A DNA stretch of 64,000 nt from Diprion similis. Its lineage: Eukaryota; Arthropoda; Insecta; Hymenoptera; Diprionidae. The notes under the pieces are model-generated. The model saw only the letters and a program-made list of their open reading frames with translations. It had not been told where the DNA came from and ran no database searches. A program made the translations under genes and the position numbers. Numbering within the stretch: the first letter of the stretch is position 1; the number at the start of each line of letters is the position of its first letter. The stretch is from positions 7,605,001 to 7,669,000 of the forward strand of contig NC_060105.1 in assembly GCF_021155765.1 (NCBI RefSeq). The letters are read 5' to 3'. Shown in pieces: positions 24,401 to 37,079 of the stretch.

Positions 24401-25847
24401 CTTCCCGACGTTTTACAGCGTGCAACATCCTCGTCGACAGCTTATCGGACTTGTTCACCCTCCGGAATTACGGACGCCGAGTGAACTGCACCCTCAGCGC
24501 TATGTACCCAGCAGTGGTGCGCGTGATTGCTCTCGGCGTTGGAATCGGAAGTCCTCGAGGAGCGAATCGTGAAATGGAAACGGGTACCGTCCACCAGGTA
24601 AGCCTCGCAGTCGAGTTTAAATAAACTCCGTAGCGCAACTACTTCCGGAACTAGTCGAATCAACGAAACCTCAGCCGCAAAGGTGGATCTTAAGTTGGCG
24701 GATAATCCCGCGATTTGGCAGATGATTTATCGTTAATTCGACTCAGTGCTGTAAAATCGGTCGCCGCTCTTTGTTCTTCAGAACCAAACATCGCGAGCGA
24801 CTAGCGATAAGGAGATTGAGTATCATTGAACCTCACTCCCGACTTTGGGTACCTCGATTACTCTTATCAATTAATGAGCTGTCAAATAACCATCAGGCCA
24901 AAATCGTTGTTCACGATGCCTCCTACACCGTTCATTATCTCTGCACAGCTGACTGATGGAATTTACTGATTTCGCGATAACGATTAGAGCTTATGCACGT
25001 GGATGCCAAAGAGATTTTACTATCTGAAATAACAACTTTTTTTAGGACACGAGTACCAAATTACATTCTGTACAGCATGTGATTATACTTTGAAAAAGTC
25101 TCGATCTAAATGTGTGTTTCAGGGTGTCTCGGAGAAAATGATTTCCATTTTTCGTGCTACTACCCCTTAAAACTTGACTTTTTATAAAAAGAATAAAAAT
25201 GAAACAACAAAAAAAATTTATCCAATGAAATTTCGTTACCCTTAACTTGCGGTACAATCTCCATGGTCTCAAATCGTTCCTTCCAAAAAGTTCGTCATAG
25301 ACCTTAATTTTCGATTTCCAATTAAATTACAAAGCTCCCGCTTCGAGAGGGTGTTTTTTGCTATCAAATCTCAAGTTTTGAAGGATAGGAGGTTTTTTTT
25401 TAGATACCTTGATGTGTACATAGTATTATACCGTATAAGCTTGTGTTACAATTCACGTCAAGGTGTGAAAATACCGATTACAGTGCGACAAGCGGGGTCT
25501 ACAGGATCACGTGCAGATCGGGGGAAGCGACGGACTGGATTCGACGAATCTGCTTCTCCTCGACTCGATTTGCGGGGTGAACTCGAAGCCAGGTATATCA
25601 CAATACATAATTGATTGGTCGAAAGTTGACGAAGCGATGCGGCGTCGAGTGAAAGTGAACGCTTATTTTTGCGGCATGCGTAACGAGCTTGTTGAAAATT
25701 TCAGAGGGCATGGAGAACGTGATGGGGTGCGGGGTGACTTCGGTGAGGCTCGTTTCAAGCGGGCTTTTCGACAATTCGGTGACCGTCGCCGTGCGTCCTG
25801 CTACCGAAAACGACATAATCGACGCCAATCTAATATGTGGCGTTTGA
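18403..25847 (+). CDS. CRHBP: Corticotropin-releasing hormone binding protein (7 exons)
   Basis: Secreted glycoprotein that binds and buffers CRF-type peptides; in insects the likely ligand is the CRF-like diuretic hormone (inference). Exons 18403-18522, 21817-21919, 22416-22576, 22825-23032, 24419-24597, 25484-25592, 25705-25847 join in phase to 1,023 nt, 340 residues (human 322). A signal peptide covers about residues 1-28. Hallmarks: FVDGWELNGEVFPS and ADHPL at 129-148 (human VFDGWILKGEKFPS, QDHPL), SSQNAALI, PCNI at 198-201, a conserved N-glycosylation site NCT at 220-222, and VRLVSSG near the end. There are exactly ten cysteines after the signal peptide (76, 98, 121, 158, 199, 221, 258, 287, 302, 338), the number that forms five successive disulfides in the vertebrate protein. 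All introns are GT-AG; the first is 3.3 kb, and the fourth carries a MITE. Stop TGA is at 25845-25847. Confidence 0.95.
19099..19119. repeat. Poly(C) tract
   Basis: Twenty-one consecutive C residues within CRHBP intron 1. The length is likely to be unreliable in sequencing and it could adopt i-motif/G-quadruplex structure. Confidence 0.9.
23503..23815. mobile_element. MITE with ~85-bp terminal inverted repeats, TA-flanked
   Basis: Left arm 23505-23590 and right arm about 23730-23813 are inverted copies. Both read GACTAAAA, then AAGCGACA/C, a T-run with ATCTGCCAT, AAACACTTTAAG, and CTCCAAAGTAAG going inward, with scattered mismatches. The element is bounded by TA on each side (23503-23504 and 23814-23815), consistent with Tc1/mariner-type TA target duplication. 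The centre (about 115 bases) has no coding capacity. It lies in CRHBP intron 4 (23033-24418). The family name is not known to me. Confidence 0.8.
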
Positions 25848-26573
25848 AACTTCGACCTAAAGGGGTTCCCACCCCCTCAAATCCTCCGGACTCCCAGACT
25901 AGGTACGATTCTTTTGTATTTCATTCAATTTTACTTTCACTTCTGAAGGTTGTTACACTTGCATCAGTTATCAATCGAAGCCTGCTTTCGAGGGTTTCTT
26001 TTATGAAGGAGTCTTTGTACGACTTTGAAAAGAATTTTCCGAGCGAGAGAGACGAGAGAGAAAATGTAAAATATGCATATCGGAACACAGTCGCGAATAG
26101 TATTCTGAATTTTGTTTACACACTTGGATATTGGATTTAGACGGTCTATTTATAAAAGAATGGCAGATAAGATACTCGAATCACGCTAGTATTTAATTAT
26201 GTTTTCAGATTTCTAAGGTACATCAACATTCCATATGTTTCGAAGAATTTTCGAGTTAATTAGTTAAGACGAATGCTATAGGGAACAGTGTAATGAATTT
26301 ATTTAAAACACAAACTTACGGAACTATGCATAATATATTTGAGGACCATTCGCCCACTGAGAGTATAATAACAATGATGATAATAATAATAAGAGGACCA
26401 AGTTCTCCGCCGATAAAAAATTGTCTCTTGATTTATTTGTTACCGAAAACTATAAATACATAATAAGTGTAATGACGTGCATTGTATATTTTGTTATGTT
26501 TAAATATTTCTAGACACATGGTAATACCTATTACACACATTATATAGTACACGTGCTGTGCAATGTTAATTTC

Positions 26574-26579
26574 AATAAA
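26574..26579 (+). terminator. Candidate CRHBP polyadenylation signal AATAAA
   Basis: The first canonical hexamer in a suitable context, about 730 bases past the CRHBP stop within AT-rich sequence. The 3' UTR would span about 25848-26600. Confidence 0.45.
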
Positions 26580-26887
26580 TTTATCTTAGCGTACATGTAC
26601 ATAAATACATACTTAAATAATATTGCGTGTTGCGCGTATTTCGAAGAATATTATACGTAAAAACATATTTATAATATATAATATAAATTGATATCGTAGC
26701 AGCCATAAAAATTTCCATCAACGATAAGATATAACATCATCCCGCAACGCAATTACAGTTGTATAAAATCCAAAAAAAAAAATTGTCGTCCCGGAAAAAG
26801 GAGAAGAAATTCAGTTAGGTGTAATCCTATAGAAATTTTTCTATCCCATAACCATAATTACAAAAATACGTTATACTGTATTGTGAC

Positions 26888-27133
26888 TTGTGTTACATAT
26901 CGGTGTGCAAGTTCAACTTCTCAGTTCCGTATCGCTGCCAGATTTACCAACAACTGCGCTCTTGCCGACGGCCGTTCAGTGCGAAAATCAATGGACTTTG
27001 CTCGCCGGTGGTAAAGACAGAAAGTGCGAATTTTCTCTGCGACATCACGAGCTTTACCGGCCCTGCGAAAGCTCCGTTTTTCGCATTCCAGGGCACTGAT
27101 GCCATCTGCGGGAAAACCTTGGTTTATCCTTGA
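26888..27133. other. GC-richer island open in several frames
   Basis: About 245 bases of markedly higher GC than the flanks, just downstream of CRHBP. Two + strand frames and at least one - strand frame stay open for most of it. One + frame contains CENQWTLLAGGKDRKCEFS, which loosely recalls the CRHBP pattern FTL...RxCxFS, but without further alignment. It could be an unannotated exon, a decayed exon copy, or a regulatory island. Confidence 0.2.
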
Positions 27134-30100
27134 ACTTTCGTGGCCTTAACCCTGCACAACCATCATGAAATATAGATGCGGCAGCCGAACCGAGAAATTT
27201 GCTGTTTCCTTTGTACTTTGGGTATTACACGTCGTACCTACGGTATAATGAATTTATTTCTTAGTTTGCCACATTCTGAATTTCGCGTTCACCCAAGAAG
27301 TAATTGCGAGTAATCGATTTTTTTTGGACTGGAAATTTTTTCCACATTTTTTTCGGGCAGACTTAATAGTCTATTAGATTTTGAGGAAATCGAAAGCTCA
27401 GCATTTTTTTTTTCTCCTCTTAAACAAATGATGGAATGAGACTTGAAACAGACTTGAGATTTTTATAGCAATAGTATTTAAGAATTAGGTAATGGTGCAG
27501 TTTTTTAATGTCCAAAAAGTTGTACCGTTTCCCAACGTTGATTAAATTTATATATATTTTCTAAAAATAGTAAATGGATTATTCAGAAATTTCTTGAGTC
27601 GTGGTTATAGAAGAATTTTTTTTTCAAAAATCATTGAGCGTTGTAACTAATGACGAGCTTAAGCTTTTCAATATAAAGGCTACGAGAAATTTAATTTACC
27701 GTGACTTGTCGAGAATTAATATCATTCGGTTCGACGAAATGATAAAACTGATTCATCTAAACTGACAAACAATGTTATAATATGATTTTCACACCTTGTG
27801 AAACTGCAAAAATAATTTGAGCTTTTTAAAGTTGTCAGCATCGATCTTTCTCAACAAAAACTACCAGTCTTCAATTTTTCATTAAAATTTCTGCACAAAA
27901 TCCAGCCGATTGCGTTTCAGTTTCAATTAATACAAGCCACGACTTTGTCAATTTCTAGTTTCCTTATAAATGGAATCGATCCACCGGATCCCCGAGTGTA
28001 TTAGACCGTTTAGATATAATAGTGACATTGAAGCTGGGATGCGAAATGAGAAAATCAAGGCCGGTTAAGGCCAAGTTTAGAACTGTCGTCATCAGGCTAA
28101 AGTGAGTGGTTCAAGCCGGTTAATTCATTGTTAGCCGGAGCTTGCGGTACGTAAAAGCAGACTGGAGCTTTCGAGATCTCCAGGACATACTCGCGTAAAC
28201 AGGCAGCTTTTTGTCACTCGTCGTGAAATCTCGGGGTAAATCTGTAATTGCGATTCTCCCGAGTTCCCTTCGTCTCTTCGCGGCTTCTTTGTCGGTAGGC
28301 GGAAGTGAGTCAATTAAACGGCCCCCTGCAGAGTTAGGCGAGTCACCCAGGCCTCTAGTATTTTAGTTCCCACTATCTTAATTAGGTTTCGCAACTCGGC
28401 CCAGGAAGTTTCGCAGTGCTAGATTCCCATCGAGCCGACTCCCTTCTCCGAGTTCCATGCAGATGGCCGCTGCATTATTAACGGCCTCTTAGCACCGGCG
28501 GAAGTCGCGAATATTTTTCAGCGAAATCCGACGAGCCGAGGAAACATCCGCGAATTGAGGGCGGAACTGCGAAGCCACGGAATGACATGTCACTGCGAAT
28601 TCTGGGACGTCACGTGCCGCGACTTCTCTTCGTCTCTCTTTCTCTCCTTCTCGAGTCGGCGAGCTTTTCGCATGAATACTAAAGCGTGTATGAGTCTTTG
28701 CGACAGCTGCTCGGTCAATAAAGATTCGGGGCTGATCCTCCGCGCCCTGCATTTGTTACACACCCTGCAGGCTCTCGTCGTTTCCTTCCAAGCGAATGGA
28801 GTACCTGTTGAGGTTGGAAATGGAGTGTTCATCTTCATCTAGATAAATCTGCTGTCCATCAGTTTTTTTTTTCTATTCTATGCACTGTGCGGATAAGATA
28901 AACCGCTTGGTGACGTCATACTGAGTCGAAACTTTGATGTTATTTTGCGGAAATAACAGAGGCCCGCGAATTATAAATTTGAATTTATCCTTAAAATGAT
29001 TCAAGTATGTTGAATGAAAATGTATCGCTGGTTTTTTTTACAGCACATTGAGATTTGCTTTTATGCAAGATATGCATATTTTTACAGGTTTTTCAACATT
29101 TTTTTTTATGAAAAAATAAAATTTAACGAATATAAAACTGAATGTTTAGATATAAAATTAACAGCTTTAGATTTAAACAAGACTTGAGAGACTAGATGAA
29201 TCAAAAAGACTTGTGATATCTTTTTCTACTTTCTTCAAAACTCTTGTTCAATCTTTCTATACTAGCATTATTCGTTATCTTGTACAACACTGTTTTACAA
29301 TTGTTTATAACCGAACGAATTGATGATGCGCGAATCCATCGCTGTTGATTTCCATATAGCTACAGCGATGAGCGCTATTTGCGGCTTTAACTTTGATAAT
29401 CTGCCCATTTTTGCCTCTTAATTTTCTCCTCGCTCGTAGCGCACTTCGTGTTGAAAAATTTATACACCAGGGGCTTAAAATTGCGTATTATTTCGAGGCT
29501 GAAACACTCCCTGCAGAAATTCAGATACATACCTAAGCTCTCCGCGTTACTCTGGTTAGCCAGAAACACATGCATACATAAATTTCGCAACACGTTTCTG
29601 CAGTATAACCGCTAACCGCGCGCGGCTTGCGAATCTCACCAGGTGTAGATGTGCATGTATTTATACACATAGTATATATAGTCTACATCGTTATTTGTAG
29701 AATCCATACTTCGCGGTCGAGAAGATGTTTTTATTTCACTTTTCTTTATCCCCGCGCGGTTTCCCTGGACTTTCTTTTCGCAAATTTCGCGAAAATAACG
29801 CCACCGAGAGTCGCGAGAAAAGTTTTCCTGTCGTTTTTTTTTTGCGTCAACAACGTAGCTGAAAAAACATCTTGATTTTCGACGAATCGCTCAGCGCCAA
29901 CGTTGTTTTGAATTATGGATGACAGGGTGGGAGGGATAACAGACAGCAGATAGATCGGCGAGCTCTATCTTACGGACGAAAATGTTATTACCTAAGGGTT
30001 TCGGACCTGTAAAAGAAGACCAAGATACCTGCTGTCGCCTTTTATTCGAATCTGCCACGTTTTTGCCACCCCGTTCCACCCCGGAGTCTCGGTATTGATT

Positions 30101-33100
30101 GAAGGCCGGCGTTATTGCGATTTCAGTCACAGCGGAGTCCTTATAACGGCGACATTCTACCGATCGCCGGGTGGTCATCAATAATCATTTAGGTAGGTGG
30201 ATATTCATTTGCCGATGAAAAAAAAAAAAATAATTAAATCATGTTGATACGAAGAGAATTGAAACGAAAAGTGTCGCAGAAGGTGTTTCTTACGAATAGA
30301 TCATCGTCACAGCTTTTGTTTTCTGAAACCAAAAGCTTCGGAGAAACTTTGAACGAGAAATTACTCGGAGACGAGTATTTCCTTTTAGCTTCGTTTGGCA
30401 AATTCGAAAAGCTTTTCTCGTCTATCTAAAACCCCGCATACCGAGTGTCTTGAAGCACTCGAGTCGGGGTGCAGATATATTGTATCACGGTTACTTACCG
30501 CACCTACGAGACGCTCTTTACACGTAGAAGTATTTTTGCTCGCACCCTCCGGCTCGGGGCTGACTTATCAAGCACCGTTCACACCGAGAAAAAAATCGTC
30601 TCGATTTTTGCTGTGGCTAATTAATCGCACAGTCTGGTTGGGAAAATTTCCCTCGCAGTTGGTGCTCGCAGGCGTTGTACCGTGTTGTGCGGTATTTATG
30701 CCCCTCCGACATCGTAATAAATCGTTGCGGGTGTTAAGCGAAAGAGAGAAAAAAACGAGAAGAAAAAAAAAAAGAAGAAAAAACAAATAGTAAAATTGTG
30801 ATGTGAATAATGATCGCTTTATGCGAATAGAGGGCAGAGAGGCGGGCAGAGAACCCGGCTTTCCTTGGTTCGAGGAGTTTTTGATCGATGTTACGTTTTG
30901 ACGGAGGTGCCTGAGAGGAGGAAGAACCCGGCATAGTAGAATTTAGAGGAACAGGAAGAAAAATAAAAATAAAAAGAAAAAGAAAAAGAAAAAGTATAAT
31001 AATAATGTGGGCAATATTCGTGCACAAAAAAGAGAGGCGGGGGTAAAAGCGATCGATCGATCGATCGGGAAAGATCGACTTTGGATAACTGGCCGTGTGA
31101 GAGCGGCCTTAGAATTTACACGTATCTTATTCTACATTCTACAAATTCCGCTCTCCGCGAGGCGAGGGAAATGGAAAAGCTTGGAGAGAACCTCTCGCGC
31201 GACGGGAAGAGCATTGCGAAAATTGTGAGGTAGGTGTACAAAAGCGGCGCAAAGCTCAAAGGATATCTCGTCGCGTTACAAGGCCCAGCTGCTGCAGAGA
31301 GACGGAGATCCCGTGCTGAAAGCAAAACCCGTATTTCCGACCAGCTCTTTATTTTCTTCATTGACGCAGATCCGCTGCAAGCGTGCAGAAAATTCGTAAT
31401 GTCTCAATTTTTGTCCTCATTGCGGTTCTTCGAATGATCCCCTAAGGATTTTTTTTTTTATCCCTTTCTTGCAAAGTCGTCGGTATAATTGTGACTTATC
31501 GACGTAAGTTGCACTCCAAAACGTGGAAACACTTGTTCGCGGCATTTAATTGATTCAACTGTAATCAATTATCGTCCAAGTAAAGAGTTTACCTGAATCT
31601 GAAGAATTTTTGCGTATTAATTTATGCGGTAATATTGTTTTTTACCAAGTGTCATGGTGAACTGGAATAGGTAGGTACGTACTTTTTTGTGGCCTCGATA
31701 AATGTACTTTCTTTATTCTTTGGGACGGTCAGTAATTTTGACGGGGAGTGAAAACATCGGAAGGAATTGTGCGAATTGAAAAATGTGAGGATTGCAATAT
31801 CGAGTTTTCGAAAATGCAAAAGTCTATAATATAAAAAGGGCACAGAAAACTAACACTATCAAATCGAGCCATGATTTGTCTAATTTCCATACTTTAACCT
31901 ACGTAAATTTTGATTTTTGTGTACCTAAACTTTCCACAATTCGAAATGCCACGGTACGTATTTTCGACGTTTCAAAAGTTCGATATTGTAAGCTATATTT
32001 TCACCCCCACCCCTCTGATTTCAAGTATATAATACGAGTCATTGGGTTTACGGAACACGATATTCAGCTAAATTTCATTCCAATTAGAATTTTCATGAAA
32101 CGAATTTACTGGATCCAAATAAAACCTGATTCGATTAAAAAGAGACTCACAGTTTCGAACGAAATAAATTCCATCCGACGAGATTCAAGCGTAAATAAAT
32201 TTCCTCTTCTTAGGCTGGATTGTTTTCCAACGATTTTAGGCCGCGAACAGCCGCTGCGAGGATCGAAAGGAGCTTTCACCAAGCGATTTATGGGAAGTAA
32301 TTTATCAGAAAATGGCGGACGAACGTCGTCTACTTCTACTACTACTACTACTACTACTATTTACAATTAATTAGATCAGGCGTAACGCGGCGCGTGCCGT
32401 TATTTACAACAGCATTCACTCGCCCCGAGGAGAAGGGTGCGAACGTCGCGTACTAAGCAGCCCTGGGACCGCGACCCGAGTGCCTCGGGGCTGTTTCGCC
32501 GTGCAAGTTATCCACGGGAGGCCAAGTGCCTCGAGGAAAGTTTTAGCAGGCTTGCCTCCTTGCGTCAAAGTACATCCGAAACTTTTTTAAACCGACCGTG
32601 ACGTTTTCTCGGCGGACTTCTTCTTCAAGAAAACATCAACTTCACCCGCATAATAGGATGTAATTTATTTTTTATTAGCCGGAACGAGGGAAAGAGAAAC
32701 AAACGATGATTATTTTTCTGACAAATTATAGGCAAAAACAAAAGAACTTTTATTCGAGAATATATAGGAAAAACCAGCGAGCGGATAGGTCCAAAAAATG
32801 AAAATCATTTTTCTGCTCTCGCAGAATTTTTAACGTTTCGCCGAATAACATGTTCGGCGGTAATTTAATCTATGATTTGCAATAAATATACACAACGCGG
32901 ATGTACATGGTATATCGATACTAACTTGTGCATTATACATCGGGGCATAAATTCGCATCGTTGCTTAAGCGAAAACCAATACCTATCTTTTTCGCTCCGT
33001 GCGGATATTTCGCGCAGTCAGAGAAGGCTGACAGGTTTGGTGGAAAGTGGAAAGTCCTGTAAGTAGAGAAACAGCGTTAAGTTCGGACGGAAACGGGGCA

Positions 33101-33619
33101 GAATTAACGTGCTTCAAAATTCAGATATATATATATATGTATTAATTCGGCGGCATCGATTATCGAACATCCCCTTCGGGGCGTGGGTATGATAATACTC
33201 CTCCTTGGTTTCAAGATGAACTCTTTCACGGAAATTCGTGCGCGAATCGATTAAAAGTTGCGGTCTCATCGCGATAAAATACTTCAATACAATAATTATC
33301 AAGATCTGCATCTTAAACTACGAAATTTATGCATCACGAGTCTCAAAACCGATAATCCTAAAAATTTGAGATGAGAAATTGACGCGATTGAACCGCTATT
33401 AGGACGTAAGCGACTCGTTCACAGCATTCTTGCTAGAAAGCCGGTTTCGAATTTGAAAAAACGAGAGAGCAAGTTGCGTTTTGGCTGATGACGGAAACGG
33501 GAAGGGAAAGACAAAACGGTGTGTCGATAAATGGCAGGTACAACACCTTGAAAAGCTACTTGACGCCAATTACGTCTGGCCGACTGCCAAGGGTGGTGAA
33601 TAAATGATGTGCAAGTGGA

Positions 33620-33638
33620 GGGGGGGGGGGGGGGGGGG
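33620..33638. repeat. Poly(G) tract
   Basis: Nineteen consecutive G residues in the intergenic region, preceded by GTGGA. The length may be unstable. Confidence 0.9.
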
Positions 33639-36071
33639 CAGTCCACCGGTGTATCAGCATTCGGATTTCATTCGGAAGGATTCATCCGGGGGTCAAAGAG
33701 GCGGAGACAGGGATTAGCCCGAGGGATTATAACGAATCATCGAGTCTCTAGAGTTAATTAGTCGAGCTTTGGGGTGACTTTTATCGCTCTAGGTTACACC
33801 CGCGCAGTGCTTGCATTAGGATGTAATACCTCAGGCCAAGCTGATGTCTGCTCCCATTTCATCTCGTGACAGGATTCGTCCCAATTCCAGAAGTCCCCCT
33901 CTGGGTGTCGTAACATGTTCCTGGAATTCATATTTCTCGTTATGAAACGCTGTCGGATTCGAGCTGATCCGTGACAGCCTGTTGCGTCCTCTTTGCCTGC
34001 CACTGTGACTTCTTTCGTAACAAATAATTACACTCGAGCGACGAAACGGAGGGTAATAAAAAACATGAAAATCTGTAAATCCCTCCGTGACTTGGCAACG
34101 CTTCGACGATACGGGGGTGGATTTATTTTGGTACGGTTTTCAAATTTTCGACTTATCAAATCAAGAGCTGAAACTTACGCTGTTTACCGACGCCTTGTGA
34201 TGCTGCTACTGCTGAGAAAAGTGCGGGCGCTTCGGGCAAACAACAAGTTGGTCACAAAGATGATTATGCGGGTAGTCGAGACGAGAAGTAAATCTGCCGG
34301 GTGAAATGGGAAAGCAAAGGGTTGGAAACGGCGGTTTGGGTGACACATTCGTTATGCAAATATCGTAATTTGAATATAGCAATTACGTTCAGTCCCGTTT
34401 CGAAGATTTCCATCGCCCTACGAGCCAAGATGGTTTGCCTGTTTCTGGCCGTGCAACAGTAACACAGAACTGAAACCAAGTCATCAAGTGAGCTTTTTTC
34501 TTTAACTTGTGTTTGTAGTTTTATTTAGAGTGAAACTCCCGTTTAATTCGAGATCTGTTATCATATTCTTGATTATAAAATTCTATGCAAAAGTGATTTC
34601 GTACTTTCACTTGATATGTATTAGAGTGAGACTTGAGAATAAATACAAACAGGGAAACGAAAAATGGAAAGCGGAAGCGTGCTCGGAGAAGTATCAAAGA
34701 GAAGAAGAAAAGTTTTCACAGGCAGAAAGATTGAACATGAAAATCTCAAGTAGATACATTTCACGAAGAAATTGTTTGTTTAATTTTATAAGAATAAATA
34801 TTGTTTAGTTCATCGCAATAAAATAGTGGTTTTTTTCATTAATGTTATGCTTTACGGAAATGGAAATAATTTTTGGATTCGGCATAATCGAAACCGAAAT
34901 ATTTGCCAAAAACATCTCGTGCAGTTAAAATAAACTATCTTTTTGCAGACCTGTGTAATCGGTTGAATTCCACGCCTTGTTTCCAATCGAATAAACAGCT
35001 TTGGCATTTTTCACTCAGGCTGTTATTACTAAAATAGTGGATTGCAATTTTATTTCACCCCTGACGTAATGTTTGCATAACATTACATTGTGCAAAGAGA
35101 GTAATGCGTACGTTGTCACTAGGATGGGTGTAATATCATACTTCGCCACTCCTCGACAAGGGATCCGGAATGCCGGTCGATTATCAAGTATCTAGAGACA
35201 CTAGAGGGTGTAACTGGGGGGCTGGAGACGAGACGGTTCGCGTTCACGGAGGGAAAATACATGTTTCAGCAAAAACATTTACCTGGAATTAATCGTAGGT
35301 AAAAGAGAAAATATCGACGGACTTTTGACCCTGGTAAAGAAAGCTGGGATCACGATTTTCACGTAGAAGCAGGGACGAGCTTTTCCACGTTCAATTATTA
35401 TCGGCAAACAATAATTTTCGGTAAAATCGGATATTGACGAGGCTATCCTGAGTCTGACATGCCGATTAAATTTGAAGGGTGTCGAAGTAATTTTTTTATC
35501 GCCAACATAACGCCTGCCTTCTGCAGCCGATATCGCACGATCGTATTTTCATCGAGCTTTCAATCTTTCTTTACATCTGAACCTAATTTCAATCCAACTT
35601 CCCATATTTTTCATCAATTTTATCACGAGAAAATCGTACATTGAGTATTCATTGAATTATCGTAGTCGTGAGCAACGAATATCTGACTGAAAAGATGAAA
35701 ATAAAAAATACTATTAACACAAAGAAACGTTCAAGTATCAAAGTGGGATTTCAAATCGCTTCAAAATTGCAAAATATCTGTTACATTCGTTTTGGATATT
35801 TGCCTAATCAGAATTTCTCTCCTGCGTTATCATCGTTCGCCAGTAATTAAAATCTGCAAAGCTTTTGGGTTGATCGACTATTTCTATTTTAACAACACCG
35901 CTATAGTAAAAAAATTATTCATTCTTTTTCAATTTTGATTTTTCCAAATTGCAGGTTCCCCGAAAACAGTTTCATCCACAATTTTCACGGACATATCCAT
36001 CAAGTTAAAAAAATAAATAAAAATGAAAAAAAAAAAACAACATTTCATTCAACCCCTGCGGAAAATCCGAG

Positions 36072-36177
36072 TATAAAACGAGTCGTGCAACCGACGTGCA
36101 CCGCGATATATAGCAGCGAAAATCATGGCCCAGAATGCGTGCCCAATAGGCGTAAGAGCGAGCAGGTCGGCAGTCAG
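36072..36177 (+). promoter_or_regulatory. TATA box plus candidate short first coding exon
   Basis: TATAAAA (36072-36078) is followed 53 bases later by AAAATCATGG, a good insect start context (ATG 36125-36127). A 53-base open stretch encoding MAQNACPIGVRASRSAV then ends at CAG|GTAGGT (36177/36178), a strong 5' splice site. The spacing fits a promoter with a very short leader. No matching downstream exon was identified, so the gene, if any, is unknown. Confidence 0.25.
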
Positions 36178-36303
36178 GTAGGTGTAACAGTTTAGCAGTA
36201 AAACTTTGTTTACCCCGAGTTAGACTCCGGCGTTATTGTCGTTAGCGGTACGCGCTGTTACGGTGCCTGCCTAGTTGCTCGAACAACCTTCCACTTAACG
36301 TCC

Positions 36304-36327
36304 ACCACCACCACCACCACCATCACC
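36304..36327. repeat. (CCA)n trinucleotide repeat
   Basis: Short CCACCACC-type run ending CATCACCGG. It is about 130 bases downstream of the candidate short exon. Confidence 0.8.
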
Positions 36328-36488
36328 GGCGACTTACACTAGGCCTTCGACGAGGAACACTAAAGCGTTTTAGTGTCACTCGAATGTTTGCGGGGACGTG
36401 GTTTCTGGCCCCCAGCGACCGGACAGTGCGAGTCAACATATAAGGTACATGCTCGTTAGGGAATTAATGCAGAATGCAAATATGCATC

Positions 36489-36908
36489 TTAAGGGGAGAC
36501 TCCCTATCGAACACCAAATCTTAGTCTTTTTTTATACATTTATTACCAGATTATTTTATAATTGGTAGCTTGATAGTTGTTACTGTTTTTAAGCTCCTGT
36601 CAACCAGCAGGGCATTCGTAGAAACCGCCAATATTGATTGCTTAGTATATAGTAATTAACAGTTAACAAAATAAGACATAGTTATGTTGAATATTGCATT
36701 TTCATCTCCGATAACATAAGTTAGAATTTGAGCAAAAAAATTGCGATTCTCATGGTTATTGTTTTTTTTTTTTTCTTTTGGAAGGTAAGGAATGTATATA
36801 TATTTTCAGGGTTGCAAGCACTTTTTATTGCATAATTCTAGATTTCGAAACAATTTTTGTTACTTAAAAAAAAGTGAAGAATGTCGGAGATATAAACAGT
36901 CGCCTTAA
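36489..36908. mobile_element. Possible degenerate TTAA-flanked element
   Basis: TTAA at 36489-36492 is followed by GGGGAGACTCCCTATC. TTAA at 36905-36908 is preceded by a sequence whose reverse complement reads GGCGACTGTTTATATC, which aligns with the left end with gaps, and both ends continue into T-runs. TTAA flanks suggest a piggyBac-type non-autonomous element. The interior is AT-rich and noncoding. The similarity is weak. Confidence 0.3.
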
Positions 36909-37079
36909 AGCTGTCCGGAACAGTCCAGCACCTTGTAGGATTATCTGAAACAGTTTGTGCAAGAAAATTGATTTTTATATACATGTGGTCACTTGATGAA
37001 CGAACATCATTGGAAAGATAATGATAATTAGCTAAAGGGCAAAAAGCCTTGACTTTAACCCAGCCAAAAATGTATTTTG

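Larger units (their letters stand above)
26601..36071. other. Gene-poor intergenic region, left part
   Basis: No recognisable gene. It holds a GC-richer open island at 26888-27133, mixed AT-rich DNA, a GC-rich patch at 28130-28800, A/T and AAAAG tracts at 30740-31000, an (ATCG)n run at 31051-31068, a 192-codon open frame without a good start at 31792-32370 ending in a (CTA)n-derived Thr run, a GC-rich patch at 32400-32560, and a poly(G) tract at 33620-33638. Confidence 0.5.
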
